A DNA stretch of 64,000 nucleotides, from contig KK106985.1 of NCBI GenBank assembly GCA_000611775.1, positions 601,982-665,981 of the forward strand, in the 5' to 3' direction. Every line of letters begins with the position of its first letter. The first letter of the stretch is position 1. Source of the DNA: Umbilicaria muhlenbergii. Its lineage: Eukaryota; Ascomycota; Lecanoromycetes; Umbilicariales; Umbilicariaceae. The notes beneath the pieces were generated by a model that worked only from the letters and a program-made list of their open reading frames with translations, was not told the DNA's origin and did no database searches. Position numbers and translations under genes: made by a program. Of the stretch, positions 1 to 13,197 are shown piece after piece.

Positions 1-19
1 AGATGTGTATAAGAGATAG
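1..19. other. Tn5/Nextera mosaic-end-like sequence at window start
   Basis: The first 19 bases match the 19-bp Tn5 mosaic end used in tagmentation libraries at 18 positions; the only difference is a T for a C near the end. Similarity to the other family A copy (reverse complement of about 55,080-55,130) is clear from about base 30, weak from base 15, and absent before that. This fits residual adapter at a contig end better than genomic sequence. A chance match cannot be excluded without the reads. Confidence 0.6.
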
Positions 20-2600
20 GTCCTGTATAGTGTTCACTCATCACAGATTCATGACTACACCTTCAGTTGTGATAATAAACCCTAGGAATTTCACCTTGAT
101 AATGAAGAATTCACACTTCTTAAGGTTTGCATAAAGTTGAAATCAGTGAAGTCAGTCTAACACCTGCCTAACATGCTCTCAGTGTTGCGCTGGTGATTCT
201 GAGTATATAAGGATGTCATCTAAATAGACAACACAAAAGACATTCACAAGCCTTGTTAATGCCTGATTGATGTAAGCCTGAAATGTAGCTGAAGCGTTGA
301 TCAATCTGAAAGGCATGATCATATACTCAAAGTGACTGTAATGTGTGTGAAACATCATCTTTCACTCATCACCCTCCTTTATGCAGATACAGTGATAGGC
401 GTCCTTCAAATTCAGCTTCATAAATAGCTTGACTTCACTAAGCTGATTCAATGTTTCACTTATAAGAGGTAGTGAGTGCCTGTTCTTGATGATCACCTTG
501 TTCAACCCCTGATAATCAACACATAACCGCAGCCCTTCATCTTTCTTTGAAACAAAAAGGATGAGTGCCTCTGCAGGGCTCATGAAGTGACAGATTCAAC
601 CTTTTGTTAAGGCGTCATTCAAGTATTCTCATAGCACCCCTAATTCAGTATTGAAGAGGTTATACAAAGGGCCATAAAGTGGATCTGTGTCATTCAGGTC
701 AATTGCATGATCACTGATCTTATGAGGTGAAAGAAGGTCAGCATTCTCTGTTGAGAACACATTCACATAATCAATGTACTCCTCAGGTAAAGCTTGTGTT
801 ATTTCAGCACTTTGTATGCGCACCTCTGATGCAGCATCATCACTCAGACTGACTCATATCAGGGTGTAGACAGCAGAGTGATCTTGAATCTCTCTTGTGA
901 ATTCATCAGGTGACTGTAACTTGATAGACTGCTCCTCAATGTTGAAGCGTCACGCCTTCATTCTGCAGTCAATTCACACATGTTCAGTCTTCAATGCAGA
1001 GAGTTCAAGGATAAGGGGTGATCCTGACTTATTCAATGTGTAGAACACATGTTCACATTCATGAAACTGTCCTCAACTGTCAGCAAGTTGATAACACACA
1101 TGATAAGCACTGAAGCAGTAAGCCTTCTGATCATTCAAGAATTGAGGTTGAGGCAACAAGCCCTTCATATGAGTCAATTAATGCTCAATAATGAAATGTT
1201 GTGAAATCACATTGACTTCAGCTCCCGTGTTCAATAAGGCTTGCATGAGTATGACATCATCATTGTGAAGAACTTGTTCATCAACAATTAAATTAAACTC
1301 TGAGGCTACTTTTGTTCAGTGCTTCAGTGATGTGAAGCCTTCACTGAAGTGTTCTCATTTTTTGGTGCTGAAACAGCTGCAACTGGGGTCTTATTCAGGT
1401 CTGAGTTTTTCACAGGCTGTGAATAATCAAGGGAATAATGTCCCTTCTGATTGCAATTTCAACAAGTCACGTGTGACAAGTCCTTTGTTTCAGGAGCCTT
1501 CACTGATTCACTTTCACATTTATTATCTCACTTGCTCTTCACCTTGCCCTCACCAGGCTTATGATCCTTATTCTCAGCAGGCTTCAATGATGACTCAGGT
1601 TTGCAGCTGAGGGTAACTGTTGTATTAGAATTTGCTTTTGATTTCACAGCGCTTCTCAAATGTAGATTATTCTTCAGGCGTGTGATCAAGATGATGATTC
1701 TCTTTCAAGTTGTAAATAGGTCCTGATAATTCATCAAGGCTGCATAAACCTCAGGCTTCAATTTTGTGAAGAAGTGAGTCCTCATGTGCTCTTCACTGTA
1801 GAGAGATAACTGAGCTTTCAAGGTGCTCAAATAGCTATTGAAAGCTTGAACTGATTGATGAGGTAGTTGAACAGCATCATTATACAGCTGAGTGATGTGA
1901 AGCTGGTGATTCACAGGGTCCTTGATAATGTTGAGCAGAAATTTCATAAAATCATCTCAGGTAACAGTGAAATAATTTTTTATCTCATCATCTTGCAGTC
2001 ACGCCTCCTTAAGTTCATCCTTTAAGTATTACATGACGTAAATCACCTTATCCTCCTCATGAGGGAAATCAGCTGAGTTAAAACAGAAGGTATTTCTTGC
2101 ATCTCACATTTAATTCAGGTGCTCTTTCATGTTCTTGTCATGATATAGCAGCAACTCCTTTGCCTGAATCCTTGATCATACATTTCATATTGACAGCATT
2201 TCATCAGCGTGGTGCTTACTCATTACAGACTCAGTGTTCATAAAGTCAAGGAATCTCTCAGCTGAGGTATCAACATGAGTAGCAGGATCTTTGAGTAAGT
2301 TAATTTTCAGTGTTAAAACTTCTGTTCAGAGCTGCTGCAGCTCTTGTTGCTTAAGAAGTTCATCTCACTGTCATCTCACTTGCATGATTTCATCATTAAT
2401 GTTGTGCATCATTTCATCTGAGGATCCTCTGCTCATGAGGTTCACTTTGCTGATGCCTGAGGAAATGAGTGATGTTTCATGATCATTTTGCTGATTCTTC
2501 ATCATCATGTCTTGTTCTGCTTCAGAAGTTTGATGTAGTTGGTTTCAAGTCTGCATCTTATCTCAGGCCATCATCCTTTGAAAGGTAGAGTTATTAGAAC

Positions 2601-2828
2601 TGTAAGATTATAACATCCCTTATTAAAAAGGGAAGTATAGTTGAGGTATGTGACAGCATGAGATATAAATGTATAAAGGTTATATGATCTTAACTATATA
2701 GAACTAATAACTAAGGAATGAAGGTGAGATTAAGCAGTGCAGAGTTTTCATGTGACTCATTAACACTGTTAAGTCACTTGTAGGGCGCATGCCCTACGTG
2801 AGTCTCAGATTGTCACTAACTTGTGACA
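2601..2828 (-). repeat. LTR of family A (copy 1)
   Basis: 228-bp LTR with TG...CA ends (on the plus strand it begins TGTAAGATTATAACATCCC and ends CTTGTGACA). It matches the two LTRs at 52290-52517 and 58901-59128 along its whole length. It holds a short palindrome at 2780-2797 (7-bp stem, 4-base loop). Confidence 0.9.
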
Positions 2829-5800
2829 GAATTAAAATGCAAGCTGATAAATACTTATGCATACACCTTAATTGTTGATCATACCCTGATTAGTCTTGAG
2901 ATTCACAATGACTCTGACAAAGCTGTGATCATATCACGTCATACACTCTTAAGTTGTATTGTTAAATATGAAGCAGACAGCTGCTTTTTAGCTAACTTTA
3001 AACTTTTATCATGAGGCTCAGAATTAATTAATTGAATTAAATTTACCTTCTGTACTCTGTTAATTGTTATCACCGCCTATCATGTAACATCTGATATCAT
3101 TATTGAGTCAGAGCAGCAACTGAGAAACAGGATTACAGTTTATGAAAAAATCATGACTGTAATCACAGTTGTGACAAAGGTCATCAATCATTATCTGTGC
3201 TTATGAGAAGATATCAGCAATGTTGCTGATGTCTCTGAAGATGAGTGAATGAAAATATCATTATTATACAACTGATAAGAGCTTTATAAGCCTGAACAAG
3301 TCAAGGTGTACCTGCTGAGCATGAAGAATCATGAAATTGTTGATGAAGCTTTTAACAAGCTATATGAGCAGGACTGCATGATATGAATGATTTAATTTAC
3401 ATCATTTACATACCTCTGTTTTGTAGTGTGAAAAAACACCCTCAATGAATGAAAAGGCCGCGTCATGATTAATATTTAAGCATTGAACAGGATAATTATG
3501 CTTGATGTTTATTTAATCTTAAGTCAAGTGAATATCCTCACTGCTGTACAGAAAGTAAATTATATTTTAATAATGAACTGCACCTCCTTCTTTTATCAAT
3601 GAAGAGTAAGATCACAAGATCATCATAAGCTCACTGTTTCTTCTCATTGAGGTCAAGAGACTTTCAAAGTGACAGTCATGAGCTATAAAAACTCTTCAGT
3701 TTATGTTCAATGAATGATTGATCATATCTTATGATCACATCAGGATTACTCAAGAGCCTACATTGATGATATTGTTATATACACAAAATCAAGCTTCTTA
3801 CAAGATCACTTAAAACATTTAAATGAGGTTTTCAAATTCCTGACAAAGAAAGGAATATGCCTTTTTTTAAAAAAGTCTTTTCATGAATATCTGACAGTTC
3901 AGCTGCTTAAACAGTGAGTTGACACCCTAGGTTTTGCAACTGCTGAAGACAAGTTAACAGCAATAACAAATCTGAAATTTCCCTGAACACTGTTCACTCT
4001 CAAGAAATACCTGAGGATGACAGGTTATCTACAGCAATACATACTTTATTACATCATGATTATAAAGCCTCTTCAGAAGAGAAAGACAAGGCTGAATCAC
4101 AGCCTTCAAAAGAATTGAGCAGAATGAAAGAGAGTGAGTGAACAACTTCATATAATCAACAATGTTGAGGGCAACACCTGCAAATCATTGATCAGCAGAA
4201 TCATTATCAATGAGCTTATTCTTTTTGAGCTCAACAGCTTTCATCAGCTGCAAGGTCTCTTCTTTAAGCTCATTATACTCATTCATTATGACCTGAAACG
4301 CCAGCTTTACGCTAATATGAATGCCTCAAAAGAATTCAGTTTCAGCGCTCATGTTTATCATATGAAGGAAAGTCATCATATGAAGAAAAGTCATGATATC
4401 ATCATGACCTCAGATCAAAAGAGCATAAAATTGATACTTTTTCTTAACAAGACACTTGCTAGTGCTGAGACCTGTTACTGACTGACTGAGCTTGAAGTTG
4501 CTGATCTTGTTTGATTGATATGAAAGATTCATCACATGCTGAAGTCTGCAGAAAAGCTCATTATTGTTTATACTGATCACTTCATCACCTTAGGTATCAT
4601 ATGACAGTTCAGCTTAACCTCAACTGTTTCAATTAATAAGTTGAACCTATGATTGATCTGCGTCAGTGAATATCTTCAAAGGTTTCACCTTGATATTTAT
4701 CATAAAGCAGGCAAAGTGAATATAGTCTTAAATGTCTTATCTCAACTAGTCAGCTCAAGCACTTCAGATTCATTAAATCAGTCACTTGATAACCTGACAG
4801 TCAATGCCCTCATGACTGAAGTTCAGTCTCAATTAATGAGGTGAGTGACTTGACTTAAGTTAATTAAGAAGATCTCTTCAGCTGTTCTCACTTATACTGC
4901 CTCATTAATCAAAATGAATGAAGCATTCTGAATTAAACTCCTTGAAGCTTATGATGCTGAATCATGATGAGAACACATTTGAAAAATGATTTCAGATAAT
5001 AATGTCTTGAGGAAGAACATCACAAAGATTTTTACTGCTTAATTTAAAAGCTCATTTACTTTAATGATTTTGAGTAAAGCCTTCAGTTATGTCTTCTTAC
5101 TGATTTAATCAAGGAAGTGTTTCAACTCACTTATAATAAATTAAAACACCCTGATTATGCCTGAACACATGAACATTTAACACAAGGCCTTTACATTCAT
5201 AACTTGTTAAAGCTGTTACATGAGTTTATCTGATACTGCTTTTAATGTCAGTTAAATCAGACACCTTGACATGCTCTTTACAACTCAATGCAACTGATAC
5301 TTTCATCACTGCGGCCCTTTCACATTATAACTCTTGACTTCATCTTAGGTCTCTTGACATCACTTGAAAGTTATGACACTGTTATGTCAGTCACTGATAA
5401 GTTCAGCAAGGCAGTCACATTTGTCTCTGAAAAATTCACATGAGGGGGTCAAGAATGAGTGATATAATTATTAATTAAACTGAACTTACTAGGATGAGGC
5501 CTACCAAACGTGATCATATTAAATCATGATGTTCAGTTTGTAGCAGGCTTATGAAGAGCAATATTTGAACATCTTCATGTTAATTTATTCTACTTCATCA
5601 CTTATCACTCACAGACTGATGATGCCTCTGAAGTCATTAATCAGCAGGCTGAGATCACCCTTCAATATTACCTCATGATGATGAAGAATTTAGCTGAGTG
5701 ACTCATGATACTATCATGTCTTCAAGCTGCATCAAATAATGCATATCAATCCTCAACTCATCAGACTCTGAATGAGGTGCTTTACAGCTTTCAATCAAGT

Positions 5801-6720
5801 GAAGCACTTAATCTACTTCAAATGAGCTGCTTTACTGAGCATGATCATGACCCTGTCATAACAGCTGAAACTCATGAGCCTGATCATAATCTTATCACAG
5901 TTGAAGCACACTCTACACAAGAAGAATGCAGCAAAAAAGAATGAGTCTTTGAACATGTCACTGAATGAGCTGCTGAACAGGCCTCTGAATGAGTGAGACT
6001 TCAGAAAACTCAGAGAAATAATTTATTACTTATGATGTCTGATTATCAGCTGAGTCATATAAATGTGAAAGATGCTATCACCTGAGCAGTCATGCAGATC
6101 AAGTATTATTATGACTTAAATTAACAGTCTTGATTCTTTACTGTCAGTGATGAAGTTCTACTACGCCTGCATCAGGGATATAAGCTTTCAGGAATTACAA
6201 ATAGAAAGATTAAATGACAATTCATCAAACTGTTCAAAATCACTGAATGAATAAAATGTCTTGCCTATCATTTAAAACTACCACCCGCATGGAAAATTCA
6301 TGACATTATATCAATAACTCATTTAGAGTCAGTCAACTCTGCTGACCTTTACAACAGACTTGTACTCACACACTCATCTTCAATAACTGTGGACGGGGCT
6401 GATGATCATTATGAAATAAAAGAAATTACTCTGAAAGCGTGTAAGTCATCAAGGATAAGGTCACACTATGAAGTATTTAATCAGGTGAAGGAGATATGAG
6501 CTTGAGCATGATGCTTAATACAACATGAAGGATTTGAGGAATGCAAAGGAGTTAATCAAGTTCTATGAGAAGTGTATAGCTAAGGAGCAAGAAGAAGCAC
6601 TATTTTAATATGACATCACTCATCAAGATGATGACTTTTCTTCATTGCTGACAGATTGTTATGATTATATCATAGCTTCATGATTTCACTACTCACTGAA
6701 GTTAGCTACATTAGATGTAG
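2829..6720 (+). mobile_element. Ty3/gypsy relic, family B copy 1 (pol, no LTR seen)
   Basis: Plus-strand pol relic. Parts in order: protease-like stretch near 2840-3015, reverse transcriptase about 3290-4000 with the catalytic box YIDDIVIYTKS near 3757-3790, RNase H ending near 4740 (FHLDIYHKAGKVN), integrase core about 5290-5950 (open stretch 5705-5944), and a C-terminal chromodomain-like region about 6270-6480. It shares protein-level similarity with the element at 23683-31278. The 5' part is cut off where family A copy 1 begins, and I could not find its 3' LTR in the AT-rich DNA that follows. Broken by many RIP-type changes. Confidence 0.8.
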
Positions 6721-8340
6721 CTTAAATTTAACTAGTATTTAGCAGGCTTTTATGTCATTAAAAAGAATTAATCCTTTTCTCACATATAGAACACGTACAA
6801 CAAAATAATATATATTAAAAAGTTTTAAGTTAATTTATAAACCTTTAACTATTAATAAATTACTTTAAATATTATAATTTTAATAATTATAAGCCTCTTT
6901 AAATCTTGATAAATAAATGAAAACAGGATATATTTAAATATATTATTTTTACACATGAAAATCATATAAAAAGGTTTATAAAGTATATTAATAAACTAAA
7001 TTTAACTATTTCTATCTATAAATTCCAGCAAATAATATATAATAAGGGATATAAAAAAGGAGTATATGAATGAAAAACTTATTTAAATAATAATCATAAG
7101 ATTAATAAAGTTAAATAATATCAAAATTATCTGTCTTTTAATTAAGTTAAAAGAGGAATTTCTTTTAATAAAGTTAAAATATAAATTAAAAAGTATTTCA
7201 CTGAAAAAGTATAAAGATAATCAGGTAAAAAACTCTCTTTAAATATTATTAAATAAGATGCTCAGAATTATATAAACTTTATAAGTTAAATCTCTGCTAA
7301 CATTGAATATAATTACAAATCAAAGCTTATATTTCTATATAAGGAAATAAAAATAAAGAAAAAAGATACTCAGAAAAAACTTAACAAAAAAATACAAATA
7401 TCAAGAATTAAAATACTTTGAATTTCACTTAAAAACAAGCTTTTTAGAAAGAGTAAGAGCTTGTAAAAGAAAGAAAAAAGTTAAATTGTAAGTTTTTATA
7501 TGTTATTTATTTAAAAAACAATAATTTTTTATGCAGGGATTGAAAAAAGAGGAGAAAATTAATTTTATTATAAGAAGTTTATTTTAAAGTTTATTTTTCT
7601 TTTAAACATGTTGAAAGTAAAGAAGCAAGGTTAAAATTCAGTTTTTATAAAAAATAAAGCTGAAAATTATATCAAAAATAATATATATTAAAAGTTATAA
7701 AATTTTAAAAAGTTTTATAACTGACTTACTTAAAGCTTTGATCTTAATCTAATAGAAAAGACCTGAAAGTAGTGTTAAAGTTACTTATAAAGGCAGAATT
7801 AAGTCTTTCATACATAAAAGTAAGCAGAAAAGAGTTAAAATAAAATTTAAAAAACTTTTTCACAAAAGATTATTAATCAGTAAATTGAAAATATATCAAC
7901 ACTTCTTCAGAAGGTCATTAATCATGAGAGATATAATAATTTTTATTTTTAATGAATTTTATAATTGATAATAACAGTATAATTTTATCAGCATATACTT
8001 TTCTCTTCTCTTTACTTAAAGAATTTAACCTCTTTTATCTTCACAAACAGTCACTTTTCAGTTTTTAATTGTATCAGTATTTCCTCCTTTTGATCTTGAG
8101 AAACTTACTTATAAAACAGCTCATTAATGTTTGTTAATGCAGCCTCAGTTTTATTGATTGTATTATTGACTTTCAAAAGGATTTTAAAAGTTTCATGACT
8201 CACTGAAGCTCAGTGAGCATTGAGGAAGTTATTTAAACTGTTTATTATTATTAATAAGTGTATTATACTCATTGAAAGACTCACAAATAAACTGAATTAT
8301 GATAGTCATGATAATCATGTGGTTTTGTTAATATTAATTT
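6721..8340. other. AT-rich stretch, no recognisable gene
   Basis: About 1.6 kb of strongly AT-rich sequence with stops in all frames. I see no protein motif, LTR end or tandem array. It probably holds older repeat DNA mutated beyond recognition, possibly including the missing 3' end of the family B relic. Composition changes sharply to balanced GC near 8340. Confidence 0.6.
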
Positions 8341-8344
8341 TTGA

Positions 8345-8782
8345 TGGGGAATCGCTAATTTGAGCACTTCAGTAAAATTAGCCTGAGTAGCACGAATCAG
8401 AAAATGATGGTAAAGCGGCGTGAAATTGACTCGCAGGACGCTAATTATTATTACCCTCTCACCCGTAAGCTAGTAGCCGTGATAATTAAGGTATTATCCA
8501 CTGTATATGTGACTGCATGCTACCCGATTGGCCATCTACGCGCCTTGGGCTCCACAGGCATCCCTTAGCGTTGAGCCTTGAGTGCATTTGCAAAGCAAAA
8601 GCCTTTCCGCTGCACTAGCCTAGCATATGGCACGTTTACTGTAAGGAGACTGATTGACTTTAGAAAACATGCTTTCATCTTATGTATGCCCAAAATCGAT
8701 CATCACCACCGCCTTCCACGCATAGCGAGACCACTTGTTGTGTGTACTCTCTAAGTTACTTGTCGTCTGAATCCAAACTGCC
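8345..8782 (+). promoter_or_regulatory. Upstream region of the NACHT-ankyrin gene
   Basis: About 440 bp of balanced-GC DNA between the AT-rich block and the start codon at 8783. No clear TATA box stands out. The start has a good context (GCCATGG). I see no other gene here. Confidence 0.4.
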
Positions 8783-11700
8783 ATGGATCCACTCAGTGCA
8801 GTTGCCAGTGTTCTGAGCCTCACGGACATAGCCTTGCGGACTACGTCTGCGCTGATTGATTTCGTGCAGGATACGAAGAATGCTTCTACCGAGAGAAGGT
8901 TACTGGCAGAAGAAGCCTATTCTCTCTCAGGGCTCCTTGAACGCCTTCGAGATCGAGCTCAAAATACAACCCTTGATGAGAAGTGGCTCCAAAGTAGAAC
9001 AGATATATTACGGCAATTTCAGAGAACATACGATGACCTTGCCAAGTCGCTAAGGTTGGACGTTTCGACGGGGCAGATAATACCAGAGAGCCGCCTCAGA
9101 GCCATTCGCACCGCAACCAAATGGTCGTTCACAAAGTCAGAGATCTATACTCTCCTCAAGCGTGTTAATCGATTACAGCAGTATACCAATACACTGTTGC
9201 TCGATGACCAGCAGTGAGTCAATCTCAGCATACATTCCTTATAGCATGTCGCCCATTATATCAATCTCTGCCATACTCCTAAACTAATCTTTTTTAATGC
9301 TACCTTTAGTGTGCTGCTCGAGCAGATGAACAGGAAGCAGCAAGAAGGTTGGCCCACGCGGTGGTGTTGCTAAGATTGATGCACGGATACTAACATGCCC
9401 AAGGCTCGAACAAGAAGCAGAAATTGGCGCTTCTAGCTTGGCTTTGTCCTTTGCAAATGAATCAAGTCCACCAGGCCATATCCGATCGAACGGAAGAGGG
9501 ATCTGGTACATGGTTCTTAACGTCTGATAAATTCAGAGACTGGGAAACTGGTCGTCAAAGTTTGTTATGGTGTTGGGGAATGCGTAAGTCAGCAAAGTTT
9601 AATGTACTTGTTGAAGTATAAAGACTGACGCTTTGTGTACAGCTGGAGCAGGGAAGACTGTTCTTGTGTACACTTAACCCTTGATAACTACCACCAGCTA
9701 TTATGCCCAATACTAACTCCTTGAAGGTCAATAGTTGCTAATCACCTTCGTCATCAGCAATCGGAAAGCTCCAATGACGACAAGATTGGCGTCGCAATTG
9801 CTTATCTTAAGTACAATGACCCTGAGCAAACCTTGAACAACCTCTTTTCAAGTCTACTGAAGCAGCTGGTCGAAGAGCAGGACACTGTTCCAGACATGTT
9901 GCAAGCGCTCTATGAGCGCCATTGTGATTATAAGACTTCGCTATCACTTGATGGAATTGCAGGGGCTCTGAAGACCACAGCTAAGATGTATACTAAGATT
10001 TTTTTCATTATCGACGGTCTCGACGAATGCAGTGAGGAAATTCGATGGGGTCTAATCGAGCAGCTTCGACAGTTTCACGGTATAGTACAGATTTTGATCA
10101 CTTCTCGCTTTCTAGACAGTATTCAAGAAGAACTCGAGGACTTCGAACAGCTAGAAGTAAAGGCTCACAGGTCAGACATTGAGCTGTTCATTGATAGACA
10201 AATTCGAAAGAACAGAAATCTTCGAAGAGTTGTTCAGAAGAACCCAACGATGCGAGATGATATCAAAGAAGGAGTCGTCAAGACTGCAGAGAACATGTAC
10301 TCACTACCTCTCATGTCGAGTATCGACGAAGCCCTAGACTGACGCTAATCATTACTTATAAATAGGTTTCTACTTGCACGACTTCATGTAGATGCTTTGG
10401 CAAATGCTGCAGCATTATCCGTCAGACACGTCCGCAACAAACTTCAAACCCTCCCCACCACGTTACTAGATACATATGATGAAGCCATGCAACGCATTCA
10501 GAACCAAGAACCGGATCGGAGAGAAGTTGCCATGAAGACCCTGGCTTGGGTCAGCTATGCCTTTCGTTCCTTATCTCTTAGAGAACTTCAACATGCCGTA
10601 GCGATCAAGCCTGGGGACACATATCTGGACGAAGAGCTTATTATGGACGGATCTAGTATAACGGCTCTATGTGCTGGCTTGGTAATTGTTGATCAAAGAT
10701 CCAACATGGTCAACCTGGTTCACTATACATCAAAGCACTACTTCGAGCAGAATCGATCTGTGACGTTTCCGAAATTCCATGCAACCATCACCATGAGCTG
10801 TGCTACATATCTTACGCTTGATATGCTTAAAGATATTGAAATCTGGAAAATCCTTCGAGATTTTCCGTTAGCGGGCTATGCTGCTCAATACATGGCGGAC
10901 CATGCACGACAAAACCCAGAAGAAGCACTGGAACCATCTGTCTTGGAAACAATATGTCAGCTGCTATCGCACCCGGCAAAGAGAAGGCCACTACTTGCTC
11001 TCTTAGACAGTCTTGACATCATTAGGTCTGGATTTTATCCTGCTGGTGAGGTAGCACTATCCTCGCAACAGGATGCAACGCTGGATCAGGATGTAGGAAG
11101 TCAGCTGGAATCACTAGTTGAAAGTATGATGGAGATCTCGGACGGCGCATCACATGCCGTGACTGAAACAGAGGAAAGCAATGCAGTGTACTTGGAAACA
11201 CAAGTTGAAGCAAGCCGGATACCCGAAGTTACAGCTCTACACCTCGCTGCTTCAATGGGACTCGCAAAAGTCGCCGCTCTACTACTAAAAGACACTCCCA
11301 ATATTGACGCTGTGGACGAGACTGGTAACACAGCTTTGGCAATGGCTATCGATAGAGGATTTGAGAAAGCTGTCGAGATTCTTATAACCAGTGGCGCATG
11401 TGTTGATCTAAGACACCTTCATGGACGCCAGATACTTCTACTTGTCACCGAAAGGGACTGGAACACTGTCGCAGAAGTTATAGCGCAAAGAGCTGAATTG
11501 GTAACCTTAGAAGAGCAGTCCAGCACTGCGCGGGATCTGGTGCAACTTCTGCTTGCTACGTATTATGGCGACGATAAAGCTGTTCGACGATTGATAGATC
11601 AGGCAAGCATCGACTTTGAAGAGAAAGACCGTGATATTGGGACAAATGCATTGTTCATTGCGGTAGAGAGGGGTCATCTAGAAATCGTGGACCATCTTCT

Positions 11701-12937
11701 GATGGCTGGTGTTGACATAGATTCAAGGGATTCCACAGGCCAAACATCGTTACACCGAGTAACTCGGCGTAAGAGTGAGATAGGAATGAAGCATCTACTG
11801 AAACATGGTGCGACTGTGGACTTAATGGACGACAACGGACGTACAGCCTTCAGCGCAAACGCTCGATCTTGTGGCGAACTCTATCTCAAAATTCTTCTCG
11901 ATGCTGGAGCCAACCCAAATACGAAAGGTCATGATGGGATAAGCGAGCTCTACCAAGCAGCAGCAGAAAATGAAGTAGATTACGTCAAAATTTTGCTGAG
12001 ATGTGGCACCGATCCCTCAATCAAGACCAGATATGGTTGGACTCCCTTACACTGGGCTACCAACAACGGGCACATCGAAGTTGTGAAGCTGCTTATCGAG
12101 GCTGGTGCTGCTCTATCGCCTCTCTCCGACCAAAACTCGACACCGTTGGATATGGCTCTTCGGGCAAAACAGGTCGTGATTGTTGATTTACTGACCCGAG
12201 CAGGAGCAAAGGAAAATGCAGATGCACTGAGTACGTGTGATACGACAACGCCTACAAAAGTTCTGGAGGAATTGAAATTGAGTGGACAATCAGTCGATAT
12301 CTACAGCGTTCCAAATCTGATACCTGTCGACAACAGCAGTCCCCCGAACAAGCTTTCACTCGTCTTTGACAAGCCGCTTGGTGAGAGCTTAGTATTCGGT
12401 CAATTTGTCTATCCATCCAATTTCCCAGGCACAAGAGACTATTACTACCATATCTCACATCCTCTAGACGCGCCCGTCAATTCCATCAGTATCCGCAGTA
12501 CGAATAGACGTGCTGATATGGCGGACTACCCAATCGGAGTAGAAAAGTTCTTCCCAACCAACATTCGTCACGAGGTTATTCGCTTTGCTATGGACTATCA
12601 AGAGCTGGAACTGCGGGCAAGGCCGCACACCGCTCTCTATGATGTGGTCAAAATGCAAAGAGGCTGGACCGGGAATTGGAAGACCCACCGTGAGGAGGAG
12701 GGTACGTTAGAGCTTCTCTTTCGAACCACGCCGGATTGGTCTAAGGGTCAAGACGAAGGGAACCGATGGATAACAGATGGTGGAACGCTCTTGGCTAAGA
12801 GCGGCGACTGCAGTGGAGCACCAATCCTGACTTTCGAATGCGGATTGGAGCGGCACATGCAGGATCTTCTCGTTGCTTGCTGGGTTGCCAAGCTGTGGTC
12901 TGAGAAGGTAACTCTGAGAAAGAACCGCAGAACATGA
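8783..12937 (+). CDS. STAND/NLR-like protein: fungal N-terminal domain, NACHT NTPase, ankyrin repeats
   Basis: Proposed exons are 8783-9213, 9310-9347, 9404-9583, 9643-9667, 9727-10296 and 10366-12937. They keep frame and give 1271 residues. Residues 1-144 (MDPLSAVASVLSL...) resemble the N-terminal domain of fungal STAND proteins. A WLCPL segment precedes the NACHT domain. The Walker A loop GMPGAGKT (K221) is built across the third intron, and Walker B is FFIIDGLDEC (D321, D324, E325). Ankyrin repeats cover about 705-1035. The last 235 residues match no domain I recognise. Two introns carry CTAAC or TACTAAC branch sites. The weakest call is the 9348 donor (GTTGGC), chosen because it restores frame. 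Fungal NLRs of this layout act in self/non-self recognition and cell death; that role is inferred here. Tryptophan codons are TGG and there is no RIP damage, so the gene looks intact. Confidence 0.88.
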
Positions 12938-13197
12938 AGGCAAAAGATTTCTCAGGATTGCAGAGTTAGCAGGTTGCTATTGGTTATGACCTTTGCACAA
13001 TATGAGAGATGTGTGGAGTCATCTGCTTAGGCCGAGGGCGTCTTAAGCCGATTTTCAAATGATCAAGGTAGAAGGATCAATCTGAAGCAACTTTATGAGT
13101 GTTTGTTCTGGATCTACAGTGTGTGCTTAGTAAATAATTTTACCCCTTACAGATCGAGAAGACTGCGTTGAACATGCAAAAAACGGAGTAATCCTGT

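Larger units (their letters stand above)
1..2828 (-). mobile_element. Ty3/gypsy LTR retrotransposon, family A copy 1, partial
   Basis: Minus-strand relic reading from its 5' LTR (2601-2828) leftwards. A gag region lies at about 2580-1330 (an 80-residue open stretch at 1705-1947), then a protease-like region near 1200, then the start of reverse transcriptase (open stretch 362-583 with FVSKKDEGLRLCVDYQGLNK). The rest of pol and the other LTR lie beyond the window edge. It is a close copy of the element at 52290-59128. The element is broken by many RIP-type changes. It abuts a family B relic at 2829 and probably inserted into it. Confidence 0.85.

Noticed and set aside
8783-10365. NACHT-ankyrin locus as a pseudogene broken into several frames
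   Set aside because: Each break coincides with GT..AG intron ends, with branch-site motifs in two introns, and conserved motifs (P-loop, Walker B) are restored by splicing.
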